Source: Lujinxingia vulgaris
GTDB lineage: Bacteria > Myxococcota_A > Bradymonadia > Bradymonadales > Bradymonadaceae
Assembly (NCBI RefSeq): GCF_007997015.1
Contig: NZ_VOSM01000017.1
Coordinates: 1-64,000, forward strand
Direction of reading: 5' to 3'
DNA length: 64,000 nucleotides
The translations under genes and the position numbers were made by a program. How positions within the stretch are numbered: position 1 is the first letter of the stretch; every line of letters starts with the position of its first letter. A model generated the notes under the pieces. The model had not been told where the DNA came from. It did no database searches and saw nothing but the letters and a program-made list of their open reading frames with translations. Shown in pieces: positions 33,903-41,833 of the stretch.

Positions 33903-36098
33903 ATGCCCACCGACACCTCCCGCGTTGCTTTTCTCTCGTTGCTACTGGCCGGCGTGATCGCGCTGAGCCTGGAGGCCCTGGCGCTCACGTTGAGCGAGCC
34001 CACCGTGACGCTGTGGATGCTGCCGACGCACCTGGGCGTGGCCGGGCCGCTCGTACTCCTGGGGGCCGGGTTGGGCGTGGTGGTCGCGCGGGGCTGGGCC
34101 GGGCTCTGGAAAGAGCGCGCGCCTGCGCCGCTCAACATCGTGGCGTGGCTCCTGAGCGCGCCGGTGCTGCTTGGCGCCTGGCTGGCCATAACGACCCTAA
34201 TCAGCCTGAAGCTCGACGGGCGCATCGCCACCCCCTGGATGGGGGCACTGCTCGGCGCGCTGCTCTCGGCCGGCGCCGGGGCTGCGATCTTTGCGATGAG
34301 CTCGCCAATGGTCCTGCTCGTGCGTCGGCTGATCGCCCGGGTCACGGAGCACCCGGTGGGTCGCCTTATCCTGCGCGCCGATCTCTGGTTGCCGGCGCTG
34401 CTGGCCGGCGGGGCGCTCATCGCTCTGGCGATGCCGCTCGTGGGCCCGGGCACCCTCAAGGTGCTGCCCTGGAGCTATGTGGCCACCGGATGCGCTGGGC
34501 TGGCCGCCCTGCCCCTTGCCTGGCGGCTTTTGCAGGCACGTCCGGCGCTCAAGACCCCGCTGATGCGCGCGTTGCCCGCAGCGCTCGTGCTCCTGAGCCT
34601 CTTTTCGCCCCTGATGCCGCGGGCGATGGAACGCGCGCGCAGCTCCTTTAGCGACAAGCCCGCGATTGCCAGCCACCTCTACAGCGCGCTGGCCGGCCCC
34701 CTGGATTTTGACGACGACGGCGCGCTCTCGCTTTACGCCGGCGGCGACTGCGCCCCCTTCGACGCCTCGCGCGGCCCCCACCAGGTCGAGACGCCCAACG
34801 ATGGCATCGACCAGAACTGCTCCGGCGAAGACCTCACGTACGATGTGGCCGACTTCGGCCCCGGCCCCAAACGCGTCGAGCCCCCCGAGGGCATCAACCG
34901 CCGCCCCAACATCATCCTGGTGACCACCGACGCCCTCTCGTTCAAACACACCACCGTCGGCGGCTACGCGCGCGAGACCACCCCGAACCTGGCCGAGTGG
35001 GCCGAGCGCGCCACCGTCTTTGAGACGGCGTTTTCCAACAGCACGTCCACGCGCCTGTCGATGCCCGGGCTGGTCACCAGCAAAATGAACAGCATGGTGC
35101 GCATGACCAACCGCCGCGTGCACCCCTACCCCTACGCCTCCGACGAAGTCACCCTGGGCACCATGCTGCGCGACGCGGGCTACCGCACGGTGCACATCCC
35201 CGGAAACCGCTACTTCGTGCGCTGGCGCGGCTACGCCCTGGGTTTTGAGGAGTTTGACACGCAGACCTACAAAAAAGCCGACGATCGCGGCCACACCTCC
35301 CCCGCGCTCACCGATCGCGCCATCGAGATCATCGAAGAACACGACGACGAGCGCCCCCTGGCCCTCTGGGTCCACTACTACGACCACCACGGCCCCTACG
35401 AGATCCCCAAAGACGCGAAAGTCTTCGGCGAGGGCAAGAGCAACATGGAGCGCTTCGAGAGCGAGCTCTGGTTCGCCGACCAGAGCTGGAAGCGCCTCTT
35501 CGCAGCCGTCGAGGCCCGCTGGAAACCCGAGGATTACGTGATGGTCTTCACCTCCGACCACGGCGAAGCTTTTGACAAAAACCACCCCCGCGAGCACCAC
35601 GACTTCTCCATCTACACTCGCCCTACCCACATCCCGCTCATCATCCAGGCCCCCTTCGGTCGCGGAGAGCGCATCGACGGGCTCACCGGCCACATCGACG
35701 TGCTCCCCACCCTGGCCAACCTCCTGGATCTTGAGCCCCGCGAAGACTGGCTCGGCGAGACCCTCGTACCCGCGCTCGCCAGAGGAGAGTCCCCGCAGAA
35801 AGACGTGATGCACTCGCTCTTCTACATCCCCGAGGCGGCCAAACGCGGCGAAGAGACCTTTAAGATGATCGGCACCCGCACCGACGATCTCTATTACTTC
35901 GACGACCGCATCCACGGCATCCGGCGCCTGGTGCGCTGGCGCGAGGACCCGATCGACGCCGTGGATGTATCTGGCGAGGAGCCGGAGACGGCGGAGATTT
36001 ACCGCTTTATCACGGGGCAGCGTCTGGAGTGGCTGCGCGAGCGCGAAGAGGCGCTGACTGCCTACGCCCCCGAAGTTGAGAAGGCCGACGAGGAGTGA
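33903..36098 (+). CDS. membrane sulfatase/phosphotransferase-fold protein with MopE-like motif
   Basis: 731 residues. Residues 1-235 contain about six or seven membrane helices. A short segment (about 260-310) reads LDFDDDGALSLYAGGDC...NDGIDQNCSG, matching the MopE-type putative metal-binding motif common in myxobacterial surface proteins. From residue 330 the alkaline-phosphatase-superfamily domain begins (NIILVTTDALS), with candidate nucleophile Thr/Ser in SNSTSTRLSMPG and metal ligands in FTSDHGEAF and HHDFSIY. It lacks the CxPSR motif of formylglycine sulfatases and is nearer to LtaS/EptA-type enzymes that transfer phospho-groups. The start at MPTDTSRVAFL is chosen for its membrane-leader character; no SD is visible. 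The stop lies at the edge of the 42-bp repeat array. Confidence 0.85.
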   Translation: MPTDTSRVAFLSLLLAGVIALSLEALALTLSEPTVTLWMLPTHLGVAGPLVLLGAGLGVVVARGWAGLWKERAPAPLNIVAWLLSAPVLLGAWLAITTLISLKLDGRIATPWMGALLGALLSAGAGAAIFAMSSPMVLLVRRLIARVTEHPVGRLILRADLWLPALLAGGALIALAMPLVGPGTLKVLPWSYVATGCAGLAALPLAWRLLQARPALKTPLMRALPAALVLLSLFSPLMPRAMERARSSFSDKPAIASHLYSALAGPLDFDDDGALSLYAGGDCAPFDASRGPHQVETPNDGIDQNCSGEDLTYDVADFGPGPKRVEPPEGINRRPNIILVTTDALSFKHTTVGGYARETTPNLAEWAERATVFETAFSNSTSTRLSMPGLVTSKMNSMVRMTNRRVHPYPYASDEVTLGTMLRDAGYRTVHIPGNRYFVRWRGYALGFEEFDTQTYKKADDRGHTSPALTDRAIEIIEEHDDERPLALWVHYYDHHGPYEIPKDAKVFGEGKSNMERFESELWFADQSWKRLFAAVEARWKPEDYVMVFTSDHGEAFDKNHPREHHDFSIYTRPTHIPLIIQAPFGRGERIDGLTGHIDVLPTLANLLDLEPREDWLGETLVPALARGESPQKDVMHSLFYIPEAAKRGEETFKMIGTRTDDLYYFDDRIHGIRRLVRWREDPIDAVDVSGEEPETAEIYRFITGQRLEWLREREEALTAYAPEVEKADEE

Positions 36099-36598
36099 AA
36101 CAGGCGCGTCGAAGCGGTCGACGCGTCTCTTCGCAGTTAAAACAGAAGTATCGGACCGAACGACGCGTCACCCCCCACTTGAAACAGGCCCGTCGGACCG
36201 AACGACGCGGCGCTCCCGACTTGAAACAGGCCCGTCGGACCGAACGACGCGGCGCTCCCCACTTGAAACAGGCACGTCGGACCGAACGGTACGCCCTTTT
36301 CAATCCGAACATGAGGCGTCGGACCGAACGACGCGCCAGTTTCATTCTGAACATGAGGTGTCGGACCGAACGACTCGCCAGTTTCAATCCGAACATGAGG
36401 CCGGGGGGCGGACGACACGACTGTTTTAACCGGCGGATCGTGCTTCGAGCACTCCGACACACCTCTTTCATTTCAAAACAGAGGTGTCGGGCGCTCCGAC
36501 ACACCTCTTTCATTTCAAAACAGAGGTGTCGGGCGCTCCGACACCTCTGTTTTGTTTTAAAACAGAGGCGTCGAAGCGCATAACGACTGGCCGATCGG
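36095..36598. repeat. 42-bp-period intergenic hairpin array (12 units)
   Basis: A core TCGGACCGAACGAC, or a diverged form, recurs at 36109, 36151, 36193, 36235, 36277, 36319, 36361, 36403, 36445, 36487, 36529 and 36571: twelve times at exactly 42 bp. Central units are about 80-95% alike; outer ones have drifted. Units have inverted symmetry: CGTCG/CGACG arms on the left, and on the right GTGTCGG-GCGCT-CCGACAC plus CCTCTGTTTT-GTTTT-AAAACAGAGG. Because 42 is divisible by 3, long frames stay open on both strands, but they are Arg-rich and lack ribosome-binding sites. It fills the gap between the convergent sulfatase-fold and radical SAM genes and may contain their transcription stops. Confidence 0.95.
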
Positions 36599-36636
36599 GG
36601 ATTTGAGGGTTTGAAAGTGAAAAGCCTGAAAAACAC

Positions 36637-37968
36637 TCAGCGGCTTTTGAGCGCCGCCCGAATATGCTCCAGACTCCAGATGCTGGGCGCGTCGCCCGTC
36701 AGCGAGGCGACCTCCTCCTGGCTGCGGCCCAGGATGGTGCGCAGCTCCAGCGGGGCGCGCTCTTCGAGGTCTTCGACCACGATCTCAAAACGCCCGGTAT
36801 CAAAAGGTTTTCCGCTGGCGCCCTCCACCTTGACGACCCGCTCGCGCTGACCGCGGCGCTCAAAATCCATCGCCCGGTGGATGCAGTAGGGGTTGTTGCC
36901 CGTCTTGCCCAGAAGGCTGTGCGAGGTCCAGGAACACCCCGCCTTGCATTCGGCGGCGTAATAGCAGGTGCGGCAGTAGCCCCAGAGGTCCTCGACGGTA
37001 CGCTCGCGCAGGTATTTGAGCTCCGGCGTGGTCGCGACCGTCTCGGCGATGCTTAAGTCGCGCACGTTCGCGCCGGTATAATGCTGGGTGGGAAGTGAGG
37101 GGCAACCCTTGATCTTGCCGTCAGCCTCCAGCCCGATCGACCACTTGCCCGCCGAGCATCCACTCCAATGCACACCCTCTTCGCCGCGAAAGCGCAGAAG
37201 CTGCTCGTAAGGCCCGAAATACCCGATGTTGTTGCCCGGGTAGAGCCCGATGCCGTTGGGGGTGAGTTTGGTGGACTTGAGGTAGGCCAGGAGCGGAAAG
37301 ACCTCGAGCAGGTCGTAGGGTTGCAAGAGAAGCTCGGGGCGGTCGGCGGCGCGCCCCATCGGCACGGTGAGCTGAATCTGCCAGGCGTTGATGCCCAGCT
37401 CCACCAGCACATCCACAAGCGCCGGGAGCTCCGGCAAGGAGAGGCGGTTGATCTGCGTGTTGGCGCCCAGGCGAATCGGTGAGTCGGCAATACGTTTCGC
37501 TGACGCCAGCGCGCTCTCAAAGGCGCCCTTTCGACCGCGCAACGCGTCGTGGGTCTGCTGCAGCCCGTCGAGCGACACCGAGATGAGCTTGATGCCCGAC
37601 GCCACCGCCTGCTCCACCCGCTCCGCGCTCAGGTCTCGCCCGCCGGTGGTCATGCTGCAGACCATGCCCTGGCGGGTGATCTCGGCAGCGATCTCGGGCC
37701 AATCCTCGCGCAAATAGGCTTCACCGCCGATCAGCGTGACCTCGCGAATGCCGAGTTTTGCGAGCTGATCGACAACCTCCAGGCACTCCTTCGTGCTGAG
37801 CTCGTCCGGGCGCGCTTTGCCGGCGCGGGAGCCGCAGTGTCGGCACCCGAGGTCGCAGGCCAGGGTGATTTCCCAGACGCAGTAGAGGGGCGTGCCCCGC
37901 TCCAGATCTTCAGGCGTTACTGCGCGAACCGGGCGTCGTGCTCGGGGCTTAGTCGTTATCGTCGTCAT
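36637..37968 (-). CDS. radical SAM/SPASM peptide or protein maturase
   Basis: 443 residues. The radical SAM cluster motif is C-DLG-C-RH-C (Cys38, 42, 45) in EITLACDLGCRHCGSRAG. Typical TIM-barrel strands follow (VTLIGGEAYLREDW, LISVSLDG, GANTQINR). The C-terminal SPASM region has many Cys: HWSGCSAGKW, KGCPSLP, YCRTCYYAAECKAGCSW and NPYCIHRAM, enough for two auxiliary 4Fe-4S clusters. Such enzymes modify ribosomally made peptides or proteins. The start is set at the second of two ATG codons, which has AAGGA five nt before it; the frame overlaps the end of the upstream YGVP protein gene by 20 bp, showing translational coupling. A tail of about 60 residues (FEIVVEDLEERAPLELRTILGRS) after SPASM may bind substrate. 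Confidence 0.9.
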   Translation of the reverse strand: MTTITTKPRARRPVRAVTPEDLERGTPLYCVWEITLACDLGCRHCGSRAGKARPDELSTKECLEVVDQLAKLGIREVTLIGGEAYLREDWPEIAAEITRQGMVCSMTTGGRDLSAERVEQAVASGIKLISVSLDGLQQTHDALRGRKGAFESALASAKRIADSPIRLGANTQINRLSLPELPALVDVLVELGINAWQIQLTVPMGRAADRPELLLQPYDLLEVFPLLAYLKSTKLTPNGIGLYPGNNIGYFGPYEQLLRFRGEEGVHWSGCSAGKWSIGLEADGKIKGCPSLPTQHYTGANVRDLSIAETVATTPELKYLRERTVEDLWGYCRTCYYAAECKAGCSWTSHSLLGKTGNNPYCIHRAMDFERRGQRERVVKVEGASGKPFDTGRFEIVVEDLEERAPLELRTILGRSQEEVASLTGDAPSIWSLEHIRAALKSR

Positions 37969-38266
37969 CGCCATCCTTATCCGTGTCGGTCTCGGCGAAA
38001 GGGTCCGTATCGGTGTCAAAGAGAGGGTCGGTCGGGCGAAGCATTCGCTCAAGATCGGCGGGCACGCCGTAGAGCGACATCGTCTCGGGGAAGGGGATGT
38101 GTGCTTCGGGGCTGGGGCTGGAATTGGGTTTCTCAAAAATTTTCAGTGCCGACAGGTCATTCTCGGTCTCACAAAAGGGACACGTCACCTGCGCGGCGTC
38201 GCGCTCCGTCCGCACGTGCGTGGCACACTCCGAGCAAATAACCAGCAATGTCTTTTTGTCGCCCAT
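37949..38266 (-). CDS. small CxxC/CPFC protein with YGVP motif, candidate radical SAM substrate A
   Basis: 105 residues. The N-terminal domain carries Cys11, 14, 29 and 32 (CSEC...CPFC), a compact zinc ribbon. A flexible stretch is followed by MSLYGVPADLERM (YGVP at 66-69) and a strongly acidic tail (DTDTDPFAETDTDKDGDDDD). The ATG has GGAGGAG seven nt upstream in a sequence identical to that before its paralogue at 38354-38746. Its stop lies inside the start region of the radical SAM gene, so the two are coupled. By analogy with radical SAM-associated lipoproteins of Bacteroidetes that also carry a YGxP motif (recalled, not checked), the YGVP segment may be the modified site. Unlike its paralogue it has no hydrophobic segment. 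Confidence 0.85.
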   Translation of the reverse strand: MGDKKTLLVICSECATHVRTERDAAQVTCPFCETENDLSALKIFEKPNSSPSPEAHIPFPETMSLYGVPADLERMLRPTDPLFDTDTDPFAETDTDKDGDDDDND

Positions 38267-38306
38267 CGTGGCGCTCCTCCAACACATATTCAGCATCTTC
38301 AGCAGA

Positions 38307-38342
38307 AGAAAAAAGCGCCCGGTTCTGCGGGAACCGGGCGCT
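38307..38342 (-). terminator. intrinsic terminator between the two YGVP protein genes
   Basis: A perfect 12-bp stem AGCGCCCGGTTC / GAACCGGGCGCT with a 5-nt loop is followed on the minus strand by TTTTTCTTC. It lies directly after the stop of the first small gene and before the second, so the first is probably made in excess of the second gene and the maturase. Confidence 0.93.
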
Positions 38343-38353
38343 CACACGATGCC

Positions 38354-38746
38354 TTAGAGGCCCTCGTCGACCTCACCATCACCGGGCTCGGGACCGGCGT
38401 CCTCGACATCGCCGGGCACGCCGTAGACGTCGCCCTCAAGGTTCTCGTCGGGGACATCCCAGGCATCACCCGTATCACCTGCATCTTCCTGCTCGACGTC
38501 CGGCGAGGGATCGTCGACGTCCTCGCCGCCACAGGCCCCGAGGAGGGTGAGGCTGAGCGCCGAGGCGGCCGCGATGCCCGTGGTCCGCTGCGCCAGGCGC
38601 GCGACCGTGCCACGTGACTGCCGCGACTCTTGCGGCCCGAACGCCGTCGAACAGAAAGGACACTCGGCCTTGGGCGCGTCGCGCTCCACACGCACGTGCG
38701 ACATGCACGAGGGGCAAGTGGCCAGAATCGTCGGTTTTTCGCTCAT
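38354..38746 (-). CDS. small CxxC/CPFC protein with internal lipobox-like segment and YGVP motif, candidate substrate B
   Basis: 130 residues, paralogue of the 37949-38266 product. Cys11, 14, 29 and 32 fall at identical positions (CPSC...CPFC), and 16-23 reads SHVRVERD versus THVRTERD. Unlike the paralogue, it has a hydrophobic segment (TTGIAAASALSLTLLGAC, residues 55-72) that looks like a signal-anchor ending in a lipobox, oddly placed after a folded zinc-ribbon-like domain. An acidic Asp/Glu tail contains DVYGVPGDVEDAG (YGVP at 108-111). GGAGGAG lies seven nt before the ATG. It is followed by a terminator, then by the paralogue and the radical SAM gene on the same strand. Cleavage at the lipobox after maturation would release or anchor the YGVP tail; this is speculation. 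Confidence 0.85.
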   Translation of the reverse strand: MSEKPTILATCPSCMSHVRVERDAPKAECPFCSTAFGPQESRQSRGTVARLAQRTTGIAAASALSLTLLGACGGEDVDDPSPDVEQEDAGDTGDAWDVPDENLEGDVYGVPGDVEDAGPEPGDGEVDEGL

Positions 38747-38932
38747 GGTGGCGCTCCTCCAAAAAATTTCAGTGACCATCAAAGGTACAGGTATTCGGTC
38801 CCCACGACCGACACGGTGTGCCCCAACCCGCTCGGAGTCACCGGTGCGTTGCGATGGGAGGACCCTAGAAAGGGGTAGGGGGCAAAAGCAAATGCTTTTT
38901 ATGCGGGGCAGCCTCAGGTGGCGATCGAGGCT

Positions 38933-39130
38933 TCAACGTCGGGAATCCATGCCGGCATCGCGCCAGCGCTCGACGAGGCGAACAAACTTTTGCTGGTCGT
39001 TTTTGCTCACACCGGGCTCCATCTGGCTCACGCCCCAGACGCTCCCCGCCGCGATGGCGAGCGTTCCCGTACCCACCACCCCACCCCACTGGAAATACCC
39101 GCCACTTCCGACTACATCCTCCCCTGTCAC
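38933..39130 (-). CDS. possible small single-pass membrane protein
   Basis: 65 codons with a GTG start preceded by AGGGAGAG at good spacing. The product has one hydrophobic segment (WGGVVGTGTLAIAAGSVWGVSQM) and a charged C-terminus (KNDQQKFVRLVERWRDAGMDSRR) that looks like real protein. Its start abuts the start region of the divergent sulfatase-fold gene, which weakens the case. It would be the gene upstream of the YGVP/radical SAM cassette on the same strand. No homologue is known to me. Confidence 0.4.
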   Translation of the reverse strand: MTGEDVVGSGGYFQWGGVVGTGTLAIAAGSVWGVSQMEPGVSKNDQQKFVRLVERWRDAGMDSRR

Positions 39131-39173
39131 AATGCTCTCCCTGCCCCCTTCCCCCTCACCCGCGACGCCCTCC

Positions 39174-41483
39174 ATGCTCGACCTCCTGAACCACCGCACC
39201 CTGGCAGCCCAACGGCGCTTTTTGTTGCTCAACGCCCTGCCCATTCTTCTTTTGCTGCTGGGGCTGAAGAGCGCGCGAGTCTTCAAACGCGCGCAGCTTG
39301 AGGGAGTGCTCGGCGCGCTGGATCTTTTTAAATCGGAGCTGCTCTTCGGGTTGGGCTTTGCGCTCATCGGTGTCGCGTTGCTGGGGCTCGCGCGCTCGCC
39401 ACGTATTCGCACCATCTCGCACTTTGCGCTGGGCGTGGTCGCCGCGCTGGTGGCGGCGGTCGAGATCGTGGCGCACCATTTTTATATGTCGACCGGCTCC
39501 ACCCTGGACGCCTCGCTGTTGATGTTCTCGCTCAACAACTTCGACGAGACCTGGAACGTGGTCTCCAGCGAGGTGCCGGTGTGGACGCTGGGCGGGTTGA
39601 TCGTGGCGGTCATCTTCTTTTTGCTCGGGCCGGCGCTTTTATCGCGAGGCAAGGTGCTGGAGCCGGCCCCGGAGGAGCGCTTGCCTTCCGGAGCGATGTT
39701 GGCCGGGTCTGTTTGCCTGATCGCGCTGGCGTGCACGCCGCCCCTGGCCGAGCCCTACGCGCCCTTTGCGCGGACCTCGGTGGTGAACCTGGGGATGAGC
39801 GCGCTTGATCTAAACGCCGATGATGACGTGGTGGTTGAAGCGCGTCCCGACCTCTCAAAAGCCTCATTGGTGCAATCCCCCCCCCCCGAAACCGGTAGAC
39901 CGAAGCACGTCGCGCTGATCGTGCTGGAGTCGACCCGCGCCCGCTCGACCTCGGTCTATAATCCGGAACTCGCTACAACGCCCTTCCTTGCGGAGCTGGC
40001 CGAGAAGAGCCTGGTGGCCGAGCGCGCCCACGCCGTGGTGCCGCATACCTCCAAGGCGCTCGTGGCCACGCTCTGCGGCATCGAGCCGCGGCTGAACATG
40101 CCCATCACCGAGTCCTACCCGGGGGCGCTTCCGGCGCGCTGCCTGGCCGCGCTCCTTGGCGAGCAGGGCTACGCCACGGGCTTTTTCCAGTCGGCCACCG
40201 AGCATTTTGAGGGGCGGCGCCAGCTCATCGACAACATGGGCTATGACTACTTTTTGCCCGTCAACGAGATGGAGACCCGCGGCTTCGAGAAGGCCAACTA
40301 TTTTGGTTATGAAGACGATATTATGCTCAAGCCCAGCCGGGCCTGGCTGAGCGAACAAAAACATCGCCCCACCTTTTTGACCTACCTGACCCTGACTCCG
40401 CACCACGACTATCTGGCCCCGGAGCGCTACGGGCATCACGACTTTGAGCCGGATGAGGAGCTCAACGACTACCACAACACCATCCGCTACGTGGACCACT
40501 TCGTGGCCAACGTGATGGCGCAGTACAAGGAGCTCGGCCTCTACGACGACACCCTCTTTGTGATCGTCGGCGACCACGGGGAGGGCTTTGGGGAACACGG
40601 CCGCCGCCAGCACGACAACGTGATCTACGAGGAGGGGCTGCACATCCCCATGATGCTCTACAGCCCGGCGCTCCCCGAGCTTGCGGGTCGAGTGCAACCC
40701 CCGGTCAGCCAGGTCGACCTTTTGCCCACCATCGCCTCGCTTCTCGGCTTTGATCTCGACGCCGACTACCCCGGCTTTGACCTTCGGGAGGCCCCGGTGG
40801 AGCGCTCCATCTTCTCGCATTGCTGGTACGAGCGCCGCTGCATGGCCAGCATCCGCGGCGACGACAAATACATCCACCACTTTGGCGCGCAGCCCGACGA
40901 GCGTTTTGACTTAGGCCGCGACCCTCTGGAGGCCACCTCCGTATTGACGCGCCATGACGATAACGCCGCGCGCGAGCGGGAGCTGCACACCTGGCGAGCC
41001 TCGGTCAACGCCTGGCATGAGCGGCACAGCCTGCAGCTTCTCGACGGCAAGATCCTCGACGCGATGCCCCCGGTGGAGCACGAGGTCAACGTGACCCTGG
41101 GTGAGTTTGCGCGCATCCGCGGCTACGCCCTCTCCACCGATGCGTTGCGCCCGGGGCGCAAGGCCACGATCACCTATGTATTTGAAGCCTTAAAGCCCAT
41201 CCCCGAGGGCTGGCTGCTCTTTGTGCACGGTAACGGGCCCCATAAGACCAAAAACCTGGACCACGTCCCGGTCAACGGCCTCTACCCGCTGCACCGCTGG
41301 AAGCCCGGTCAGTTCATCGTCGACGAGCAGATCTTCCACGTGCCGCGCGACTGGCGCGATGGCGAGTTCAACCTGCGTCTCGGCATCTACCACCCCGAGG
41401 AGGGTCGTGTGGATGTGAGCGGTGATGTGCCGATCACCGATGATAAGCGGGCCACGCTCTTTACGGTGCCGGTGCGGCGCTGA
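39174..41483 (+). CDS. LtaS-like membrane sulfatase-fold protein with C-terminal beta-sandwich
   Basis: 769 residues from this ATG, or 783 from 39132; neither has a good SD. Four to five membrane helices occupy residues 10-190. The catalytic domain (from HVALIVLESTRARSTS) has the LtaS-type nucleophile segment VVPHTSKALVATLCGI, with Thr as candidate, and metal ligands in VIVGDHGEGFGEHGR and ...HIPMMLYSP. No CxPSR motif exists, so formylglycine activation is not needed; a phosphoglycerol- or phosphoethanolamine-transfer activity on envelope lipids or glycans is the family expectation. The last 140 residues (EVNVTLGEFARIRGYALS to end) form a beta-sandwich resembling carbohydrate-binding domains of membrane glycosyltransferases. 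It lies divergently from the radical SAM cassette. Confidence 0.87.
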   Translation: MLDLLNHRTLAAQRRFLLLNALPILLLLLGLKSARVFKRAQLEGVLGALDLFKSELLFGLGFALIGVALLGLARSPRIRTISHFALGVVAALVAAVEIVAHHFYMSTGSTLDASLLMFSLNNFDETWNVVSSEVPVWTLGGLIVAVIFFLLGPALLSRGKVLEPAPEERLPSGAMLAGSVCLIALACTPPLAEPYAPFARTSVVNLGMSALDLNADDDVVVEARPDLSKASLVQSPPPETGRPKHVALIVLESTRARSTSVYNPELATTPFLAELAEKSLVAERAHAVVPHTSKALVATLCGIEPRLNMPITESYPGALPARCLAALLGEQGYATGFFQSATEHFEGRRQLIDNMGYDYFLPVNEMETRGFEKANYFGYEDDIMLKPSRAWLSEQKHRPTFLTYLTLTPHHDYLAPERYGHHDFEPDEELNDYHNTIRYVDHFVANVMAQYKELGLYDDTLFVIVGDHGEGFGEHGRRQHDNVIYEEGLHIPMMLYSPALPELAGRVQPPVSQVDLLPTIASLLGFDLDADYPGFDLREAPVERSIFSHCWYERRCMASIRGDDKYIHHFGAQPDERFDLGRDPLEATSVLTRHDDNAARERELHTWRASVNAWHERHSLQLLDGKILDAMPPVEHEVNVTLGEFARIRGYALSTDALRPGRKATITYVFEALKPIPEGWLLFVHGNGPHKTKNLDHVPVNGLYPLHRWKPGQFIVDEQIFHVPRDWRDGEFNLRLGIYHPEEGRVDVSGDVPITDDKRATLFTVPVRR

Positions 41484-41556
41484 GCACATCCGATGGCTTT
41501 TGTTTATGGATCGGGCGCTCCGACCGCCGCCAGGTTCCGGCGAGTGGCTTTGACGT

Positions 41557-41771
41557 GACGAACACCCCATCAATGCCTTCATCCCACCTTCGTCACTTCA
41601 ACGAACCCCCTCTCAAGCTCGTAAGCCCCCCTTCGTCAACGCGACGAATACCCCCTTATGGGTAATTTTTGAGCGACTGCGATTCGACGAACACCCCCTT
41701 ATGGGCAATTTCGACGTCGCTGTGACGTGACGAACGCCTCCCGCACGCTTTCAGGACCTCTTCGTCGAGAC
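41557..41771. repeat. 43-bp-period intergenic repeat (5 units)
   Basis: GACGAACACC-like unit starts occur at 41557, 41600, 41643, 41686 and 41729, exactly 43 bp apart. Units 3 and 4 also share CCCCCTTATGGG-AATTT; units 1, 2 and 5 share C-TTCGTC near their ends, so TTCGTC-AACGC-GACGAA forms a hairpin at unit borders. A 43-bp period shifts reading frame each unit, which argues against coding. The array fills most of the 350-bp gap between the convergent LtaS-like and YfaP-like genes; the remainder (41484-41556, 41772-41833) shows nothing clear. Confidence 0.93.
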
Positions 41772-41833
41772 ACACCGGCTTTAGCTCAAAGCTCCCCGGC
41801 CTCGATCGAGGGGACAGCTCACAAAGGGCTGGC

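Noticed and set aside
36010-36636. 208-codon Arg-rich frame through the 42-bp array
   Set aside because: The frame stays open only because the period is divisible by three; frames are open on both strands, no SD exists, and related arrays have a 43-bp period that breaks frame.
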